Positions 8,270-17,825 of a stretch of DNA of 61,623 bases are shown one piece after another (position 1 is the first letter of the stretch; every line of letters begins with the position of its first letter). The DNA comes from an uncultured Chloroflexota bacterium. Its GTDB lineage: Bacteria; Chloroflexota; Chloroflexia; Chloroflexales; Chloroflexaceae. Made by a program: the position numbers and the translations under genes. Under the pieces are notes generated by a model. That model saw only the letters and a list, made by a program, of their open reading frames with translations. It searched no databases and was not told the DNA's origin. Location: assembly GCA_937120965.1 (NCBI GenBank), contig CAKZKA010000236.1, forward strand, positions 1 through 61,623, written 5' to 3'.

Positions 8270-9337
8270 CTACCTCGCCAGCAGCGCTTGCAGGCGTGCC
8301 TGCTCTTCACGTAACTGCGCAAGCACCCCTTCGACGTGAACAATGACAGCAGGCGCACCAGCGCGCACCTCTTGCAGCACTGTCTCCAACTCGCGCACAC
8401 TCGCGGCGAGATGCGCGGCAGTCGCTGCCAGGCTGGTCTGGAGACTGGCCGCCTCAATTGCCAGCGCCACGTGACATGCCACCAGTTCCAGCAGGTTCAG
8501 ATGGGCGGGGTTGAACACCCGGCTGCGCGTCGTGGTAACGGTGAGCGCGCCAAGCACCTGCTCGTGCCACAGGAGTGGCACGGCCATGGCGCAACGGGTA
8601 GGCATGTCGCTGCCGCCCAGTTTGAGACTCAGCCAGCGCTGGTCGGTGTCGGTCTCGTCAATAATCAGTGGCGAACGATTGCGCAACACCAGTCCGGCAA
8701 AGCCATGCTCAGCCACTTCACGGGCGCGGTCGGGCGCAGCGACAACCCCGGCGCTGAGCGCCAGCACCGGCTGATCAACGCCATGCGGCGGCACCAGCAG
8801 CACCGAGGCCCGCTCGCCGCCTACCATGGCGGGGATGTGCATCGCAATCTGCAACGCCAGCGCCAGCGGATCACCCGATCCATCGACTACCGTTCGCCCG
8901 AAGCTCAGCAGATGCTCCAGCGTTCGCTCGTGGGCCTGAGCAGCAATCGCGTGCTGCTCCACCTGGCCCTGGAGCATTGCGTGCTCGAGTGCTGCGCCAA
9001 TCAACTGGCCAATCGGGAGCAGCAAGGCCCGATCCTCAGCGTCGAAGGGCCACGTGCGTGTGGCTTCAATGCGCCCGATGACGCGTCGCCCGATCAGCAC
9101 CGGGCCGCAGAGCACACCCGGCTCTTGTCGGTCAAGCGCACCCGTACCCGCCGGAACGCTAATTGTCACATGTTCGGCCCGTAGCCAGTCACTGGCAAGA
9201 TCTTGCAACACAGGAAGCGGGTTCGCCTGTCCTCCCGCAGCTAAAAATGCTCCAACGCTGCTGAGGAGTTCACGCATGCGGCCACTCTGTTTGACATCGC
9301 TCGTCGGAGGAACGGAAGAAGGTTCTGGGGTAAGCAT
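8270..9337 (-). CDS. Double GAF-domain protein without an output domain
   Basis: A 355-residue soluble protein. Two GAF sensor modules can be made out, at about 25-130 and 150-290; the second has the typical AVPLLWHEQVLGALTV strand-turn-strand and the helix LELVACHVALAIEAA. GAF domains bind small ligands such as cyclic nucleotides, haem or bilins. The C-terminal 65 residues are a predicted helical coiled coil that could dimerise the protein. No kinase, cyclase, EAL/GGDEF or DNA-binding domain follows, so it may pass its signal to a separate partner. The start at 9337 follows an AT-rich leader. Function beyond sensing is unknown. Confidence 0.75.
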   Translation of the reverse strand: MLTPEPSSVPPTSDVKQSGRMRELLSSVGAFLAAGGQANPLPVLQDLASDWLRAEHVTISVPAGTGALDRQEPGVLCGPVLIGRRVIGRIEATRTWPFDAEDRALLLPIGQLIGAALEHAMLQGQVEQHAIAAQAHERTLEHLLSFGRTVVDGSGDPLALALQIAMHIPAMVGGERASVLLVPPHGVDQPVLALSAGVVAAPDRAREVAEHGFAGLVLRNRSPLIIDETDTDQRWLSLKLGGSDMPTRCAMAVPLLWHEQVLGALTVTTTRSRVFNPAHLNLLELVACHVALAIEAASLQTSLAATAAHLAASVRELETVLQEVRAGAPAVIVHVEGVLAQLREEQARLQALLAR

Positions 9338-9364
9338 GGCGATTCTGGTTTGTTGAGATGTGGT

Positions 9365-9500
9365 GCTAGAACGAAGTCCATACTTCTTTCAGGATATACG
9401 ATCTGCGCGAAAATGCAAAACCCCCAATGTTCCTATTCTTTAGTAGGAATATTCATAGATAAATGCGCTGTCATATTGTTTCACGGAGTATTTCAATTCT
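9365..9500 (-). promoter_or_regulatory. AT-rich upstream region of the GAF gene
   Basis: About 135 bp that are strikingly AT-rich for this genome, directly upstream of the GAF-domain gene. They contain an inverted repeat TTCCTA-TTCTTTAG-TAGGAA (9430-9450) that could be an operator, and on the minus strand several TATAT-like -10 candidates. I could not fix one promoter with a good -35 at 16-18 bases. The GAF promoter most likely lies here. Confidence 0.45.
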
Positions 9501-9518
9501 GTCATAGCTGACAAGGAA

Positions 9519-9665
9519 CATAGGGGAAACCGGGTTCCCCCATCTGTGGTGAGCTTGTCGAACCGCGCCCCTCCCTGTGGAGAGGGCCTGGAAGGACGCT
9601 GCCCTCCCGGGAGAATCTCCGTTCATTTCTGGAGTGTGCGGCGCAGCCGCGCGGAGGTGTGGAGT
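9519..9665. repeat. Composite dispersed repeat copy
   Basis: Contains a slightly damaged GGGGAAACC palindrome (about 9523-9541), a GGGAG-rich middle part, and the GTGTGCGGCGCAGCCGC module (about 9635-9655). No gene is seen between 9338 and 9782. Confidence 0.65.
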
Positions 9666-9693
9666 GGTGGAGATAAACTGAGGCAAAATAATG

Positions 9694-9735
9694 CCGGCCC
9701 TCCAGCGCGCTCTAGCCCGGTCGCTGGAGGGCCGG
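9694..9735 (-). terminator. Likely terminator of clpC
   Basis: A perfect 14-bp inverted repeat, CCGGCCCTCCAGCG (9694-9707) and CGCTGGAGGGCCGG (9722-9735), with a 14-base loop. Read on the minus strand it is followed by CATTATTTTG, so it fits a rho-independent terminator 50 bp beyond the clpC stop. Confidence 0.75.
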
Positions 9736-9782
9736 ATCCTGCACCTTGCACACGAGCTACTGATGATCCATCAGCAACCTGG

Positions 9783-12263
9783 TTACGCTCCCAGCGGCTC
9801 AGCCGGGCGCGTGCTTTCGATCTCCAGCACGCCGCCGCGCTGGAAGACCAGTTGCCCATTCTCCAGGTCAACCTCAATCGTATCACCCGCCTTGAAGATA
9901 CCCTGCAGCAACTCGCGCGAGATCGGCGTTTCCAGCAGACGCTGCACCGTGCGCCGCAGCGGCCGCGCTCCGTAGACCGGGTTGTAGCCCTCGGTCACCA
10001 GGAACTCCTTGGCCGCCTCGGTCAGGGTCAGCGTAATCTTCTGCTCGCGCAGCCGCTCTATCAGATCGCCCACTTGCAGATCGATGATTCTGGTGAGATC
10101 CTCCATCGTGAGCGGATGGAAGAGGATAATCTCGTCCACGCGGTTGAGGAACTCGGGCCGGAACTTCTGGCGCAGCGCCTCATCAACTTTCTTCCGCGCG
10201 TCCTTCATATCGATCTGCCGCGGGCCTTTGCCGCTGGTGGCAAACCCGATGCCGCCACCCTGCAAATGCTCGGTGCCGGCGTTGCTGGTCATGATGATCA
10301 CCGTATTGCGGAAATCAACCGTCCGCCCCTGACCATCGGTGAGGCGACCGTCGTCGAGCACCTGCAGGAGCGCGTTGAACACATCTGGATGGGCCTTTTC
10401 GATCTCGTCGAACAGCACCACCTGGTAGGGTCGCCGGCGGATACTCTCGGTGAGCTGACCACCCTCATCATAACCAACGTAGCCGGGCGGGGCGCCGATC
10501 AGCCGGGCCACGGTATGCCGCTCCTGGAACTCGCTCATATCAACGCGGGTCATAGCCTCATCGCTGTCGAAGAGGAACTCCGCGAGCGCCTTGGCCAGCT
10601 CCGTTTTGCCTACACCGGTCGGGCCAACAAAGATAAAGCTACCGATCGGGCGACGCGGGTCGCGCAGGCCGCTCCGCGCCCGCCGGATGGCGTCGGAGAG
10701 GGCCACAATCGCCTCGTGCTGGCCGATGACCCGGTCGTGGAGGCGCTCCTCCATGTGGATAAGCTTCTCCCGCTCCGTCTCCAGCATCCGGCTGACGGGC
10801 ACGCCGGTCCAGCTCGAAACGATCTGGGCAACGTCCTCATCGTCAACCACTTCATCGAGGTTGGCCGCCTTGAGCCACGCGTCGCGCTCGATTTCAAATT
10901 CGGACTGGAGCGCCAGGTAGCGCGAGCGTAGCAGCGCCGCCCGCTCATAGTCGCGGCGGGCGCCGGCTTCCTCCTCTTCCTGCTGCAATCGGCGCAGCTC
11001 GGTCTCTTTGGCCTTGAGCGCCGGCGGCATCGAGAAAATGTCAATGCGCAGCTTGGCGCTGGCCTCGTCGATCAGGTCAATGGCCTTATCGGGGAGGAAG
11101 CGGTCGTTGATGTAGCGGCTCGAGAGGTGGGCGGCAGCGTGGATCGCGGCATCAGAAATGGTCAGTTGATGGTGTTCCTCGTAGCGCTTCCGCAGCCCCC
11201 GCAGCATTTCGACCGTGGTCTCGACATCCGGCTCTTCGACGAACACCGGGCTGAAGCGGCGCTCCAGCGCAGCGTCTTTTTCGATATGCTTGCGGTACTC
11301 GTCAATCGTCGTTGCGCCCACTACCTGGATCTCACCGCGGCTAAGAGCCGGCTTGAGCATATTGCTGGCATCAATGCTGCCGGCCGCAGCGCCCGCGCCG
11401 ACGACGGTGTGCAATTCGTCAATGAACAGAATAACTTTGCCCTTGGCGTTGCGCACTTCATCCATCACCGCCTTGAGCCGCTCCTCGAACTCGCCGCGGA
11501 ACTTCGACCCGGCCACCATACCCGCCAGGTCAAGCGCCAGCAGGCGCCGGTCACGCAACGTCGGCGGCACGTCGCCAGTTACCAGACGCTGGGCCAGACC
11601 TTCAGCAATCGCCGTCTTGCCCACGCCCGTCTCGCCTACGAGCACCGGGTTATTCTTGGTGCGCCGCGAGAGAATGCGGATGACACGGGTGATTTCGGCG
11701 TCGCGGCCAATGACCGGGTCGAGCTTGCCCTGCCTGGCCATATCGGTCAGGTCGGTGCTGTATTTCTCCAGGATCTCGTAGCGGCTCTCCGCGCCGGGGT
11801 CATCGGAGCGCTGCGCGCCACGGATCTCCATCAGCGCCTGGTAGATCCGCTCCTGGTCAACGCTAAAGCTGTGCAGGATGCGGGCCGATGCCCCTTCCCG
11901 CTCACCGCTCAAGGCAATCAGCAGGTGATCCACGCCCACGTACTGGTCGCCGAGGCGATTGGCCTCTTCCTCGGCCCGCTTCACCAGCCGCTGCGTGCGT
12001 GGTGTCACGTATACCTGGTTGCCCAGCCCGTACTGGCCGTACACCTTCGGCGACTTCTCCAGCTCGCGCTCGACGCGCTGAGCGACCAGTTCCGGGTCAA
12101 CATTCAATCGCGCAAGCGCGCGCGCTGCCAGGCCGTCACGCTGGCGCAGCATAGCCAGGAAGACATGCTCAACATCGAGCTGCGTGTGATGCTGCTCCTG
12201 CATGATTTCCTGCGCAGCCTGGAAGGCGTCTTGCGCCTTTTCCGTAAATCGCTCAAGTCTCAT
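9783..12263 (-). CDS. clpC: ATP-dependent Clp protease ATP-binding subunit ClpC
   Basis: An 826-residue Hsp100 unfoldase that feeds substrates to ClpP. Order of parts: two Clp N-repeats (1-145); NBD1 with Walker A GETGVGKT (210-217) and Walker B ILFIDE (278-283); a UVR-type middle region (about 436-460), which marks ClpC rather than ClpA or ClpB; NBD2 with Walker A GPTGVGKT (547-554); and a C-terminal D2-small domain. The GIGF loop at 671-674 is the tripeptide that docks into ClpP. In Gram-positives ClpC works with adaptors such as MecA or McsB. No clpP, mcsAB or ctsR lies nearby, and I see no CtsR operator, so control differs from the Bacillus arrangement. Confidence 0.95.
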   Translation of the reverse strand: MRLERFTEKAQDAFQAAQEIMQEQHHTQLDVEHVFLAMLRQRDGLAARALARLNVDPELVAQRVERELEKSPKVYGQYGLGNQVYVTPRTQRLVKRAEEEANRLGDQYVGVDHLLIALSGEREGASARILHSFSVDQERIYQALMEIRGAQRSDDPGAESRYEILEKYSTDLTDMARQGKLDPVIGRDAEITRVIRILSRRTKNNPVLVGETGVGKTAIAEGLAQRLVTGDVPPTLRDRRLLALDLAGMVAGSKFRGEFEERLKAVMDEVRNAKGKVILFIDELHTVVGAGAAAGSIDASNMLKPALSRGEIQVVGATTIDEYRKHIEKDAALERRFSPVFVEEPDVETTVEMLRGLRKRYEEHHQLTISDAAIHAAAHLSSRYINDRFLPDKAIDLIDEASAKLRIDIFSMPPALKAKETELRRLQQEEEEAGARRDYERAALLRSRYLALQSEFEIERDAWLKAANLDEVVDDEDVAQIVSSWTGVPVSRMLETEREKLIHMEERLHDRVIGQHEAIVALSDAIRRARSGLRDPRRPIGSFIFVGPTGVGKTELAKALAEFLFDSDEAMTRVDMSEFQERHTVARLIGAPPGYVGYDEGGQLTESIRRRPYQVVLFDEIEKAHPDVFNALLQVLDDGRLTDGQGRTVDFRNTVIIMTSNAGTEHLQGGGIGFATSGKGPRQIDMKDARKKVDEALRQKFRPEFLNRVDEIILFHPLTMEDLTRIIDLQVGDLIERLREQKITLTLTEAAKEFLVTEGYNPVYGARPLRRTVQRLLETPISRELLQGIFKAGDTIEVDLENGQLVFQRGGVLEIESTRPAEPLGA

Positions 12264-12526
12264 ACGACATTATCCCTCACTCGTGTGACGCTCCTGGCTC
12301 CTGCTGGCGTTCGGAGGAAGCACCCTTGCCCCCGGCCGCGAACGGATCGCTTATAACCGGAACGCATCTGTAGTATAGCATACGCGCTTTTAGCCTGCTT
12401 CGCGCCAGTGTAAGAGTTGTATATACGGTTCAGGCTAGAGCGCCGCTGGAGTGTAACAAATGTTTGCCGCTTTCTCAGCGCGCTGAGGAGCGCCGGAGCC
12501 CGTCCCGATGTGAACATAGCCCGCGT

Positions 12527-12605
12527 GGGAGGGTTTGGGAGGGGTGCGCCCTCCCATTATATTCATTCGGCGTTGTGCGCCCCGCGAATGGCGCCCGGAG
12601 ACGAA
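12527..12605. repeat. Composite dispersed repeat copy
   Basis: GGGAGGGTTTGGGAGGGG and its palindromic partner TGCGCCCTCCC (12530-12556), a short AT linker, then the CGTTGTGCGCCCCGCG module (about 12570-12588). It lies upstream of clpC in the large gap to the thiamine transporter. No gene is seen between 12264 and 12780. Confidence 0.7.
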
Positions 12606-12659
12606 TGCCTGCGGCTGCCTCATAAGATTCCTTTAAAAGTGAACCCGTACGCCGCCCGG

Positions 12660-12771
12660 TGCGTGTTCACACTTCTCCTGGGTGCGCGGGCATCTTGCCT
12701 GCATACGGGCCATCGCGGGCGAGACGCCCGCGCCTCCGGGGCGACGCCTTACCCCACATGTGAACACGTAG
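12660..12771. mobile_element. MITE-like element with 9-bp flanking direct repeats
   Basis: A 112-bp element with inverted ends (GCGTGTTCACA at the left, TGTGAACACGT at the right) and GC-rich internal hairpins. It is flanked by the direct repeat GCCGCCCGG at 12651-12659 and 12772-12780, the pattern left by a transposase that duplicates about 9 bp of target. It has no coding capacity. It is related over most of its length to the elements at 34555 and 40272 and to the array at 19737. Confidence 0.7.
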
Positions 12772-12785
12772 GCCGCCCGGCGTGA

Positions 12786-12814
12786 TTGACGGCCTGCCCG
12801 ACCCGTGCTACCAT
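12786..12814 (+). promoter_or_regulatory. Promoter of the thiamine transporter transcript
   Basis: A -35 TTGACG (12786-12791) and a -10 TACCAT (12809-12814) are 17 bases apart, placing transcription start near 12821, just before the riboswitch aptamer. It abuts the flanking direct repeat of the preceding mobile element, so the insertion lies only a few bases upstream of the -35. Confidence 0.65.
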
Positions 12815-12832
12815 TGCTCGAAATATCAACCA

Positions 12833-12930
12833 AGCTCGGGGGGCCAGGAGAGCCTGGCTGAGATTGCGGACCGACTGATGCCGCTGACCCGTAGAACCTG
12901 ACCTGGGTCATACCAGCGTAGGGAAGCGCC
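12833..12930 (+). promoter_or_regulatory. TPP riboswitch (THI element)
   Basis: The two conserved TPP-binding segments are both present: GGCTGAGAT at about 12855-12863, the core of the pyrimidine-sensing arm, and GAACCTGACCTGGG at about 12895-12908 followed by ACCAGCGTAGGGAAG, the pyrophosphate-sensing arm and closing helix. This class turns expression off when thiamine pyrophosphate is plentiful. A terminator follows at once and the downstream genes encode a thiamine-type transporter, which makes the assignment secure. Confidence 0.95.
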
Positions 12931-12945
12931 AGCAGCCCTCCTGTG

Positions 12946-12978
12946 GCCGCCGTCCTCTACCCGGGTCGGCGGCTTTTT
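12946..12978 (+). terminator. Riboswitch expression-platform terminator
   Basis: GCCGCCG (12946-12952) pairs with CGGCGGC (12967-12973), followed directly by TTTTT (12974-12978). It stands between the TPP aptamer and the first gene, as expected for transcription attenuation when TPP is bound. Confidence 0.85.
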
Positions 12979-13021
12979 GCTATCGCCCGCGCCTTTGCCC
13001 GTGTTGCGAAAGGATCGCTGT

Positions 13022-14143
13022 ATGCCTCGCCTCATCGTCTGCCTGGCCGTCGCTCTGCTCCTCGCCGCCTGTGGCCAACCCGGCGCCAGTCGCCCCACCC
13101 CTCCACCACTGGTTACCCCCGCCACCAGTGTTGTCCCTGCCGGGGCGACACCCGCCGCAGGCACTCGCCGGATCGTCGTCATGACCCACGATAGCTTCTC
13201 TGTGAGTGAGGAGGTGCTGGCTGGCTTTACGGCTCGCTCAGGCATCAGCGTTGAGTTTCTCAAGGCTGGTGACGCCGGAACTACGCTGAACCAGGCCATT
13301 CTCAGCAAGAACGCGCCTCTCGCCGATGTGCTCTTTGGCGTAGATAACACGTTTTTGAGCCGCGCGCTTGCTGCCGATATTCTCACGCCCTATGCCTCGC
13401 CGGTTCTTGCCAACCTTCCCGATGATCTCAAGCTCGATCCGGAGAATCGGCTCCTGCCGGTTGATTTCGGCTATGTGGTGATTAACTACGACAAAGCGGC
13501 GCTCGCGGCTGCCGGCCTGACCCCGCCAACCGATCTGCGCGATCTGACCCTGCCCGCCTGGAAGGGCAAACTGGTTGTCCAGCATCCGGCCACGTCCTCG
13601 CCCGGTCTGGCATTTCTCCTCGCCACCATCAGCCACTTTGGCGAAACAGGCCCATACACCTGGCGGGAGTTCTGGCGCGATCTGCGGGCCAACGAGGTGC
13701 TGGTGACCCAGGGCTGGAGCGAGGCGTACTACACCCATTTCAGCGGCAGCAGCGGCGCGGGGGCCTATCCGCTGGTCGTGAGTTATACCACCAGTCCCGC
13801 CGCCGAGGTGTTCTTCAGCGAAGGACGCCTCTCCGAACCACCCACGGGTAATCTGCTCGTCCCCGGTGGCAGCTTCCGGCAGATCGAGTTCGTCGGTATC
13901 CTGCGCGGCGCCCGCGACGAAGCCGCTGCCCGCGAGTTCGTTGACTTCATGCTCCAGCCGGAGTTCCAGGCGGATATTCCGCTCCAGATGTTTGTGTACC
14001 CCGCCAACCCCCGGGCGCCGCTGCCCGATGTATTTCTCCGCTTCGCCGAACTGCCCCCTGAGCCGGCCGATCTTGCGCCTGACCTGATCGAGCAGCGCCG
14101 CGATCAGTGGATCGCTGAATGGACAGAGATCGTGCTCCGATGA
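13022..14143 (+). CDS. thiB: Thiamine-type ABC transporter substrate-binding lipoprotein
   Basis: A 373-residue periplasmic-type binding protein of the ThiB/TbpA family. The N-terminus is a lipoprotein signal with lipobox LLAAC (Cys17), then a proline/threonine-rich tether to about residue 48, then the two-lobed binding domain beginning with RIVVMTHDSFSVSEEV, the usual opening strand of this family. I chose the ATG at 13022, preceded by AAAGGA, because it gives a proper signal peptide; the frame can be read back to 12977 inside the terminator loop, which is unlikely. The TPP riboswitch upstream supports thiamine or a precursor as ligand. The stop overlaps the permease start (ATGA). Confidence 0.9.
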   Translation: MPRLIVCLAVALLLAACGQPGASRPTPPPLVTPATSVVPAGATPAAGTRRIVVMTHDSFSVSEEVLAGFTARSGISVEFLKAGDAGTTLNQAILSKNAPLADVLFGVDNTFLSRALAADILTPYASPVLANLPDDLKLDPENRLLPVDFGYVVINYDKAALAAAGLTPPTDLRDLTLPAWKGKLVVQHPATSSPGLAFLLATISHFGETGPYTWREFWRDLRANEVLVTQGWSEAYYTHFSGSSGAGAYPLVVSYTTSPAAEVFFSEGRLSEPPTGNLLVPGGSFRQIEFVGILRGARDEAAAREFVDFMLQPEFQADIPLQMFVYPANPRAPLPDVFLRFAELPPEPADLAPDLIEQRRDQWIAEWTEIVLR

Positions 14144-15891
14144 GGGCGCTCGACCTGTCGCCCGGACGTGTCGGCGGCGCCCGCCGCGCGCTCCTCCGGG
14201 CAGGGCAGGGGGCCGCGCTGGCGCTGCCGGTGGCGTTTCTTGCCCTGTTCTTTTTCTATCCCCTGTTCGCTATCGCGCGGCTGAGCTTCGCCGACGGGAT
14301 GGCCGGGGTGCTCGAAACTCTGGGCACGCGCTACTACTGGCGCGCGCTTGCCTTTACCACCGCGCAGGCCGCGCTCTCGACGGCGCTCACCCTGGCCCTG
14401 GGGTTGCCGGGGGCCTACGTCTTCGCCCGCTACGAGTTTCCGGGCAAGGCCCTGTTGCGAGCCGTGGCCGGTGTGCCGTTTGTGATGCCCACAGTGGTGG
14501 TGGCCGTGGCCTTCGGGGCCCTCCTGGGGCCGCGCGGGCTGATCAATCAGGCGCTCCAGGCCCTGTTCGGGCCGGCCACGCCACCGATCCGGCCGGGTGG
14601 GCTCCAGGCGGTGCTGCTGGCCCACGTCTTCTACAACTACACCGTGATCCTGCGCCTGGTGGGCGGGTTCTGGGCCAACCTCGACCCGCGGCTGGAGCAG
14701 GCCGCCGCGATGCTGGGGGCCTCGCGCCTCCACGTGCTGTTGCGGGTTACGCTGCCCCTGCTCGCGCCCGCCATCGGCGCGGCGGCGCTGCTGGTCTTTA
14801 TCTTCACTTTCACGAGCTTCGGGGTGATGGTCATCCTCGGCGGGCCGCGCCTGGCCACGCTGGAGGTGGAGATCTACCGCCAGACCGCCCAGGCGTTGCG
14901 CCTCGACGTGGCCGCGACCCTGGCGTTGATCCAGCTTGTCTGCACCCTGGGGTTGAGTCTGGTTTACACGCGCCTGGCGGCACGGGCGGTGACGCCGCTG
15001 GAGTTGCAGCCGCGCAGCTACACCGCCCGCCCGCCACGCACACGCCGCGAGAAGGTGCTGGTCGGCGCCGCCATGCTACTCATCACCGTATTGCTGGGCG
15101 CCCCGCTGGCAGCCCTGGCCCTGCGCTCGGTGCTCGCCCCGGGTCCCGGCGCGCCGCGTGTGACCCTGGCCGCTTACCTCGCCCTGGGCCAGAATCTTAC
15201 CGGCTCGGCCTTCTTTGTGCCCCCAACGGCAGCGATTGCGAACTCCCTCCGCATCGCCGCCACCACCACACTCCTCGCGCTGAGCATCGGAGTTCCGGCG
15301 GCCTACCTGCTGGCGCGCCGACCAACGCCGCCACGGCCGGGCGCCCCGCTGCCCGAGAAGCGCCTGGCCGTCATCGCCCTGCTCGATGCGCTCTTTATGC
15401 TACCCCTGGGGACGTCGGCAGTCACCCTGGGACTTGGCTACATGGTAGCCCTGAGCGTACCGGGGCTTGGCGGCTTGCGCACCTCGCCCTGGCTCATCCC
15501 CGTGCTGCACACCCTGGTTGCCCTGCCCTTCGTGATCCGCGCCCTGGCGCCGGTGCTGCGGGCGCGCAGTCCGCGCCAGCGCGAGGCGGCGGCGCTGCTG
15601 GGGGCCTCGCCGGCACGGGCATGGCTACGGGTCGAAGTGCCACAGATCGCCCCGGCCCTGGCTACCGGCGCCGTGTTTGCCTTCACCGTCTCACTCGGCG
15701 AGTTTGGCGCGACCCTGCTGCTCGCCCGCCCCGAGGCGCCAACCCTGCCGGTGATGATTTTTCGCTTCCTTGGCCAACCCGGCGCGCTCAACTACGGCCA
15801 GGCCCTGGCCCTCGCCACCATCCTGATGCTGGTCACCGCCGCCAGCTTTCTTCTGCTCGAACGCCTCCGCCCGCCGGGTGGGGAGTTTTGA
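14140..15891 (+). CDS. thiP: Thiamine-type ABC transporter permease, fused double domain
   Basis: A 583-residue integral membrane protein with two copies of the binding-protein-dependent permease domain, about 40-275 and 370-580, and roughly twelve membrane helices. Each half has an EAA loop that docks on the ATPase: EQAAAMLGASRLHVLLRVTL near 190-210 and the counterpart REAAALLGASPARAWLRVEV near 478-498. The fused layout is that of ThiP and the ferric-iron FbpB family. It starts at ATG 14140 overlapping the thiB stop. No ATPase (thiQ) follows; the next gene is on the other strand, so the energy subunit must come from another locus. Confidence 0.88.
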   Translation: MRALDLSPGRVGGARRALLRAGQGAALALPVAFLALFFFYPLFAIARLSFADGMAGVLETLGTRYYWRALAFTTAQAALSTALTLALGLPGAYVFARYEFPGKALLRAVAGVPFVMPTVVVAVAFGALLGPRGLINQALQALFGPATPPIRPGGLQAVLLAHVFYNYTVILRLVGGFWANLDPRLEQAAAMLGASRLHVLLRVTLPLLAPAIGAAALLVFIFTFTSFGVMVILGGPRLATLEVEIYRQTAQALRLDVAATLALIQLVCTLGLSLVYTRLAARAVTPLELQPRSYTARPPRTRREKVLVGAAMLLITVLLGAPLAALALRSVLAPGPGAPRVTLAAYLALGQNLTGSAFFVPPTAAIANSLRIAATTTLLALSIGVPAAYLLARRPTPPRPGAPLPEKRLAVIALLDALFMLPLGTSAVTLGLGYMVALSVPGLGGLRTSPWLIPVLHTLVALPFVIRALAPVLRARSPRQREAAALLGASPARAWLRVEVPQIAPALATGAVFAFTVSLGEFGATLLLARPEAPTLPVMIFRFLGQPGALNYGQALALATILMLVTAASFLLLERLRPPGGEF

Positions 15892-15910
15892 GCGGTGGAG
15901 GCGTTCGAGC
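15855..15910. terminator. Inverted repeat between convergent thiP and mutase genes
   Basis: A perfect 14-bp inverted repeat, GCTCGAACGCCTCC (15855-15868) and GGAGGCGTTCGAGC (15897-15910), spans the thiP stop codon. It is followed by an A-rich stretch on the plus strand and by AGAAGAAAG on the minus strand. It probably stops or stabilises both convergent transcripts. The left arm is inside thiP, encoding its last residues. Confidence 0.55.
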
Positions 15911-15941
15911 AAGAGAAATTACAATCGCATCAGCTCTGCGC

Positions 15942-17615
<1,674 letters not shown>

Positions 17616-17825
17616 CTTCGTTCCTCCGGGCCTCGTATGCTGGTGGGCTTGCGACTATGAAAGGGATGTCAGACTTCCCCTCGGGCAGGGGCGTGGAGAA
17701 CCGGTGGCCCCCTATCCCAACCGCTCCTTAGCCATTGTAACACGTGGGGATAGCGCACATACTCCCGGGTCCAGGGTTGATGCGACGGCCTCGAGCGCGC
17801 GCAGCGCCACCCCGGTCGCACCCTG

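Noticed and set aside
12264-12440. CIRCE or CtsR operator in front of clpC
   Set aside because: I searched by eye for the CIRCE inverted repeat and the CtsR heptad repeat and found neither; only a TATACT-like -10 without a good -35.
12977-13021. Upstream ATG-like start for the thiamine-binding protein
   Set aside because: It would begin inside the riboswitch terminator and place charged residues ahead of a perfect lipoprotein signal.
15892-15941. A missing or short thiQ gene after thiP
   Set aside because: Only 50 bases separate thiP from the convergent mutase gene, and no Walker motif is found on either strand nearby.
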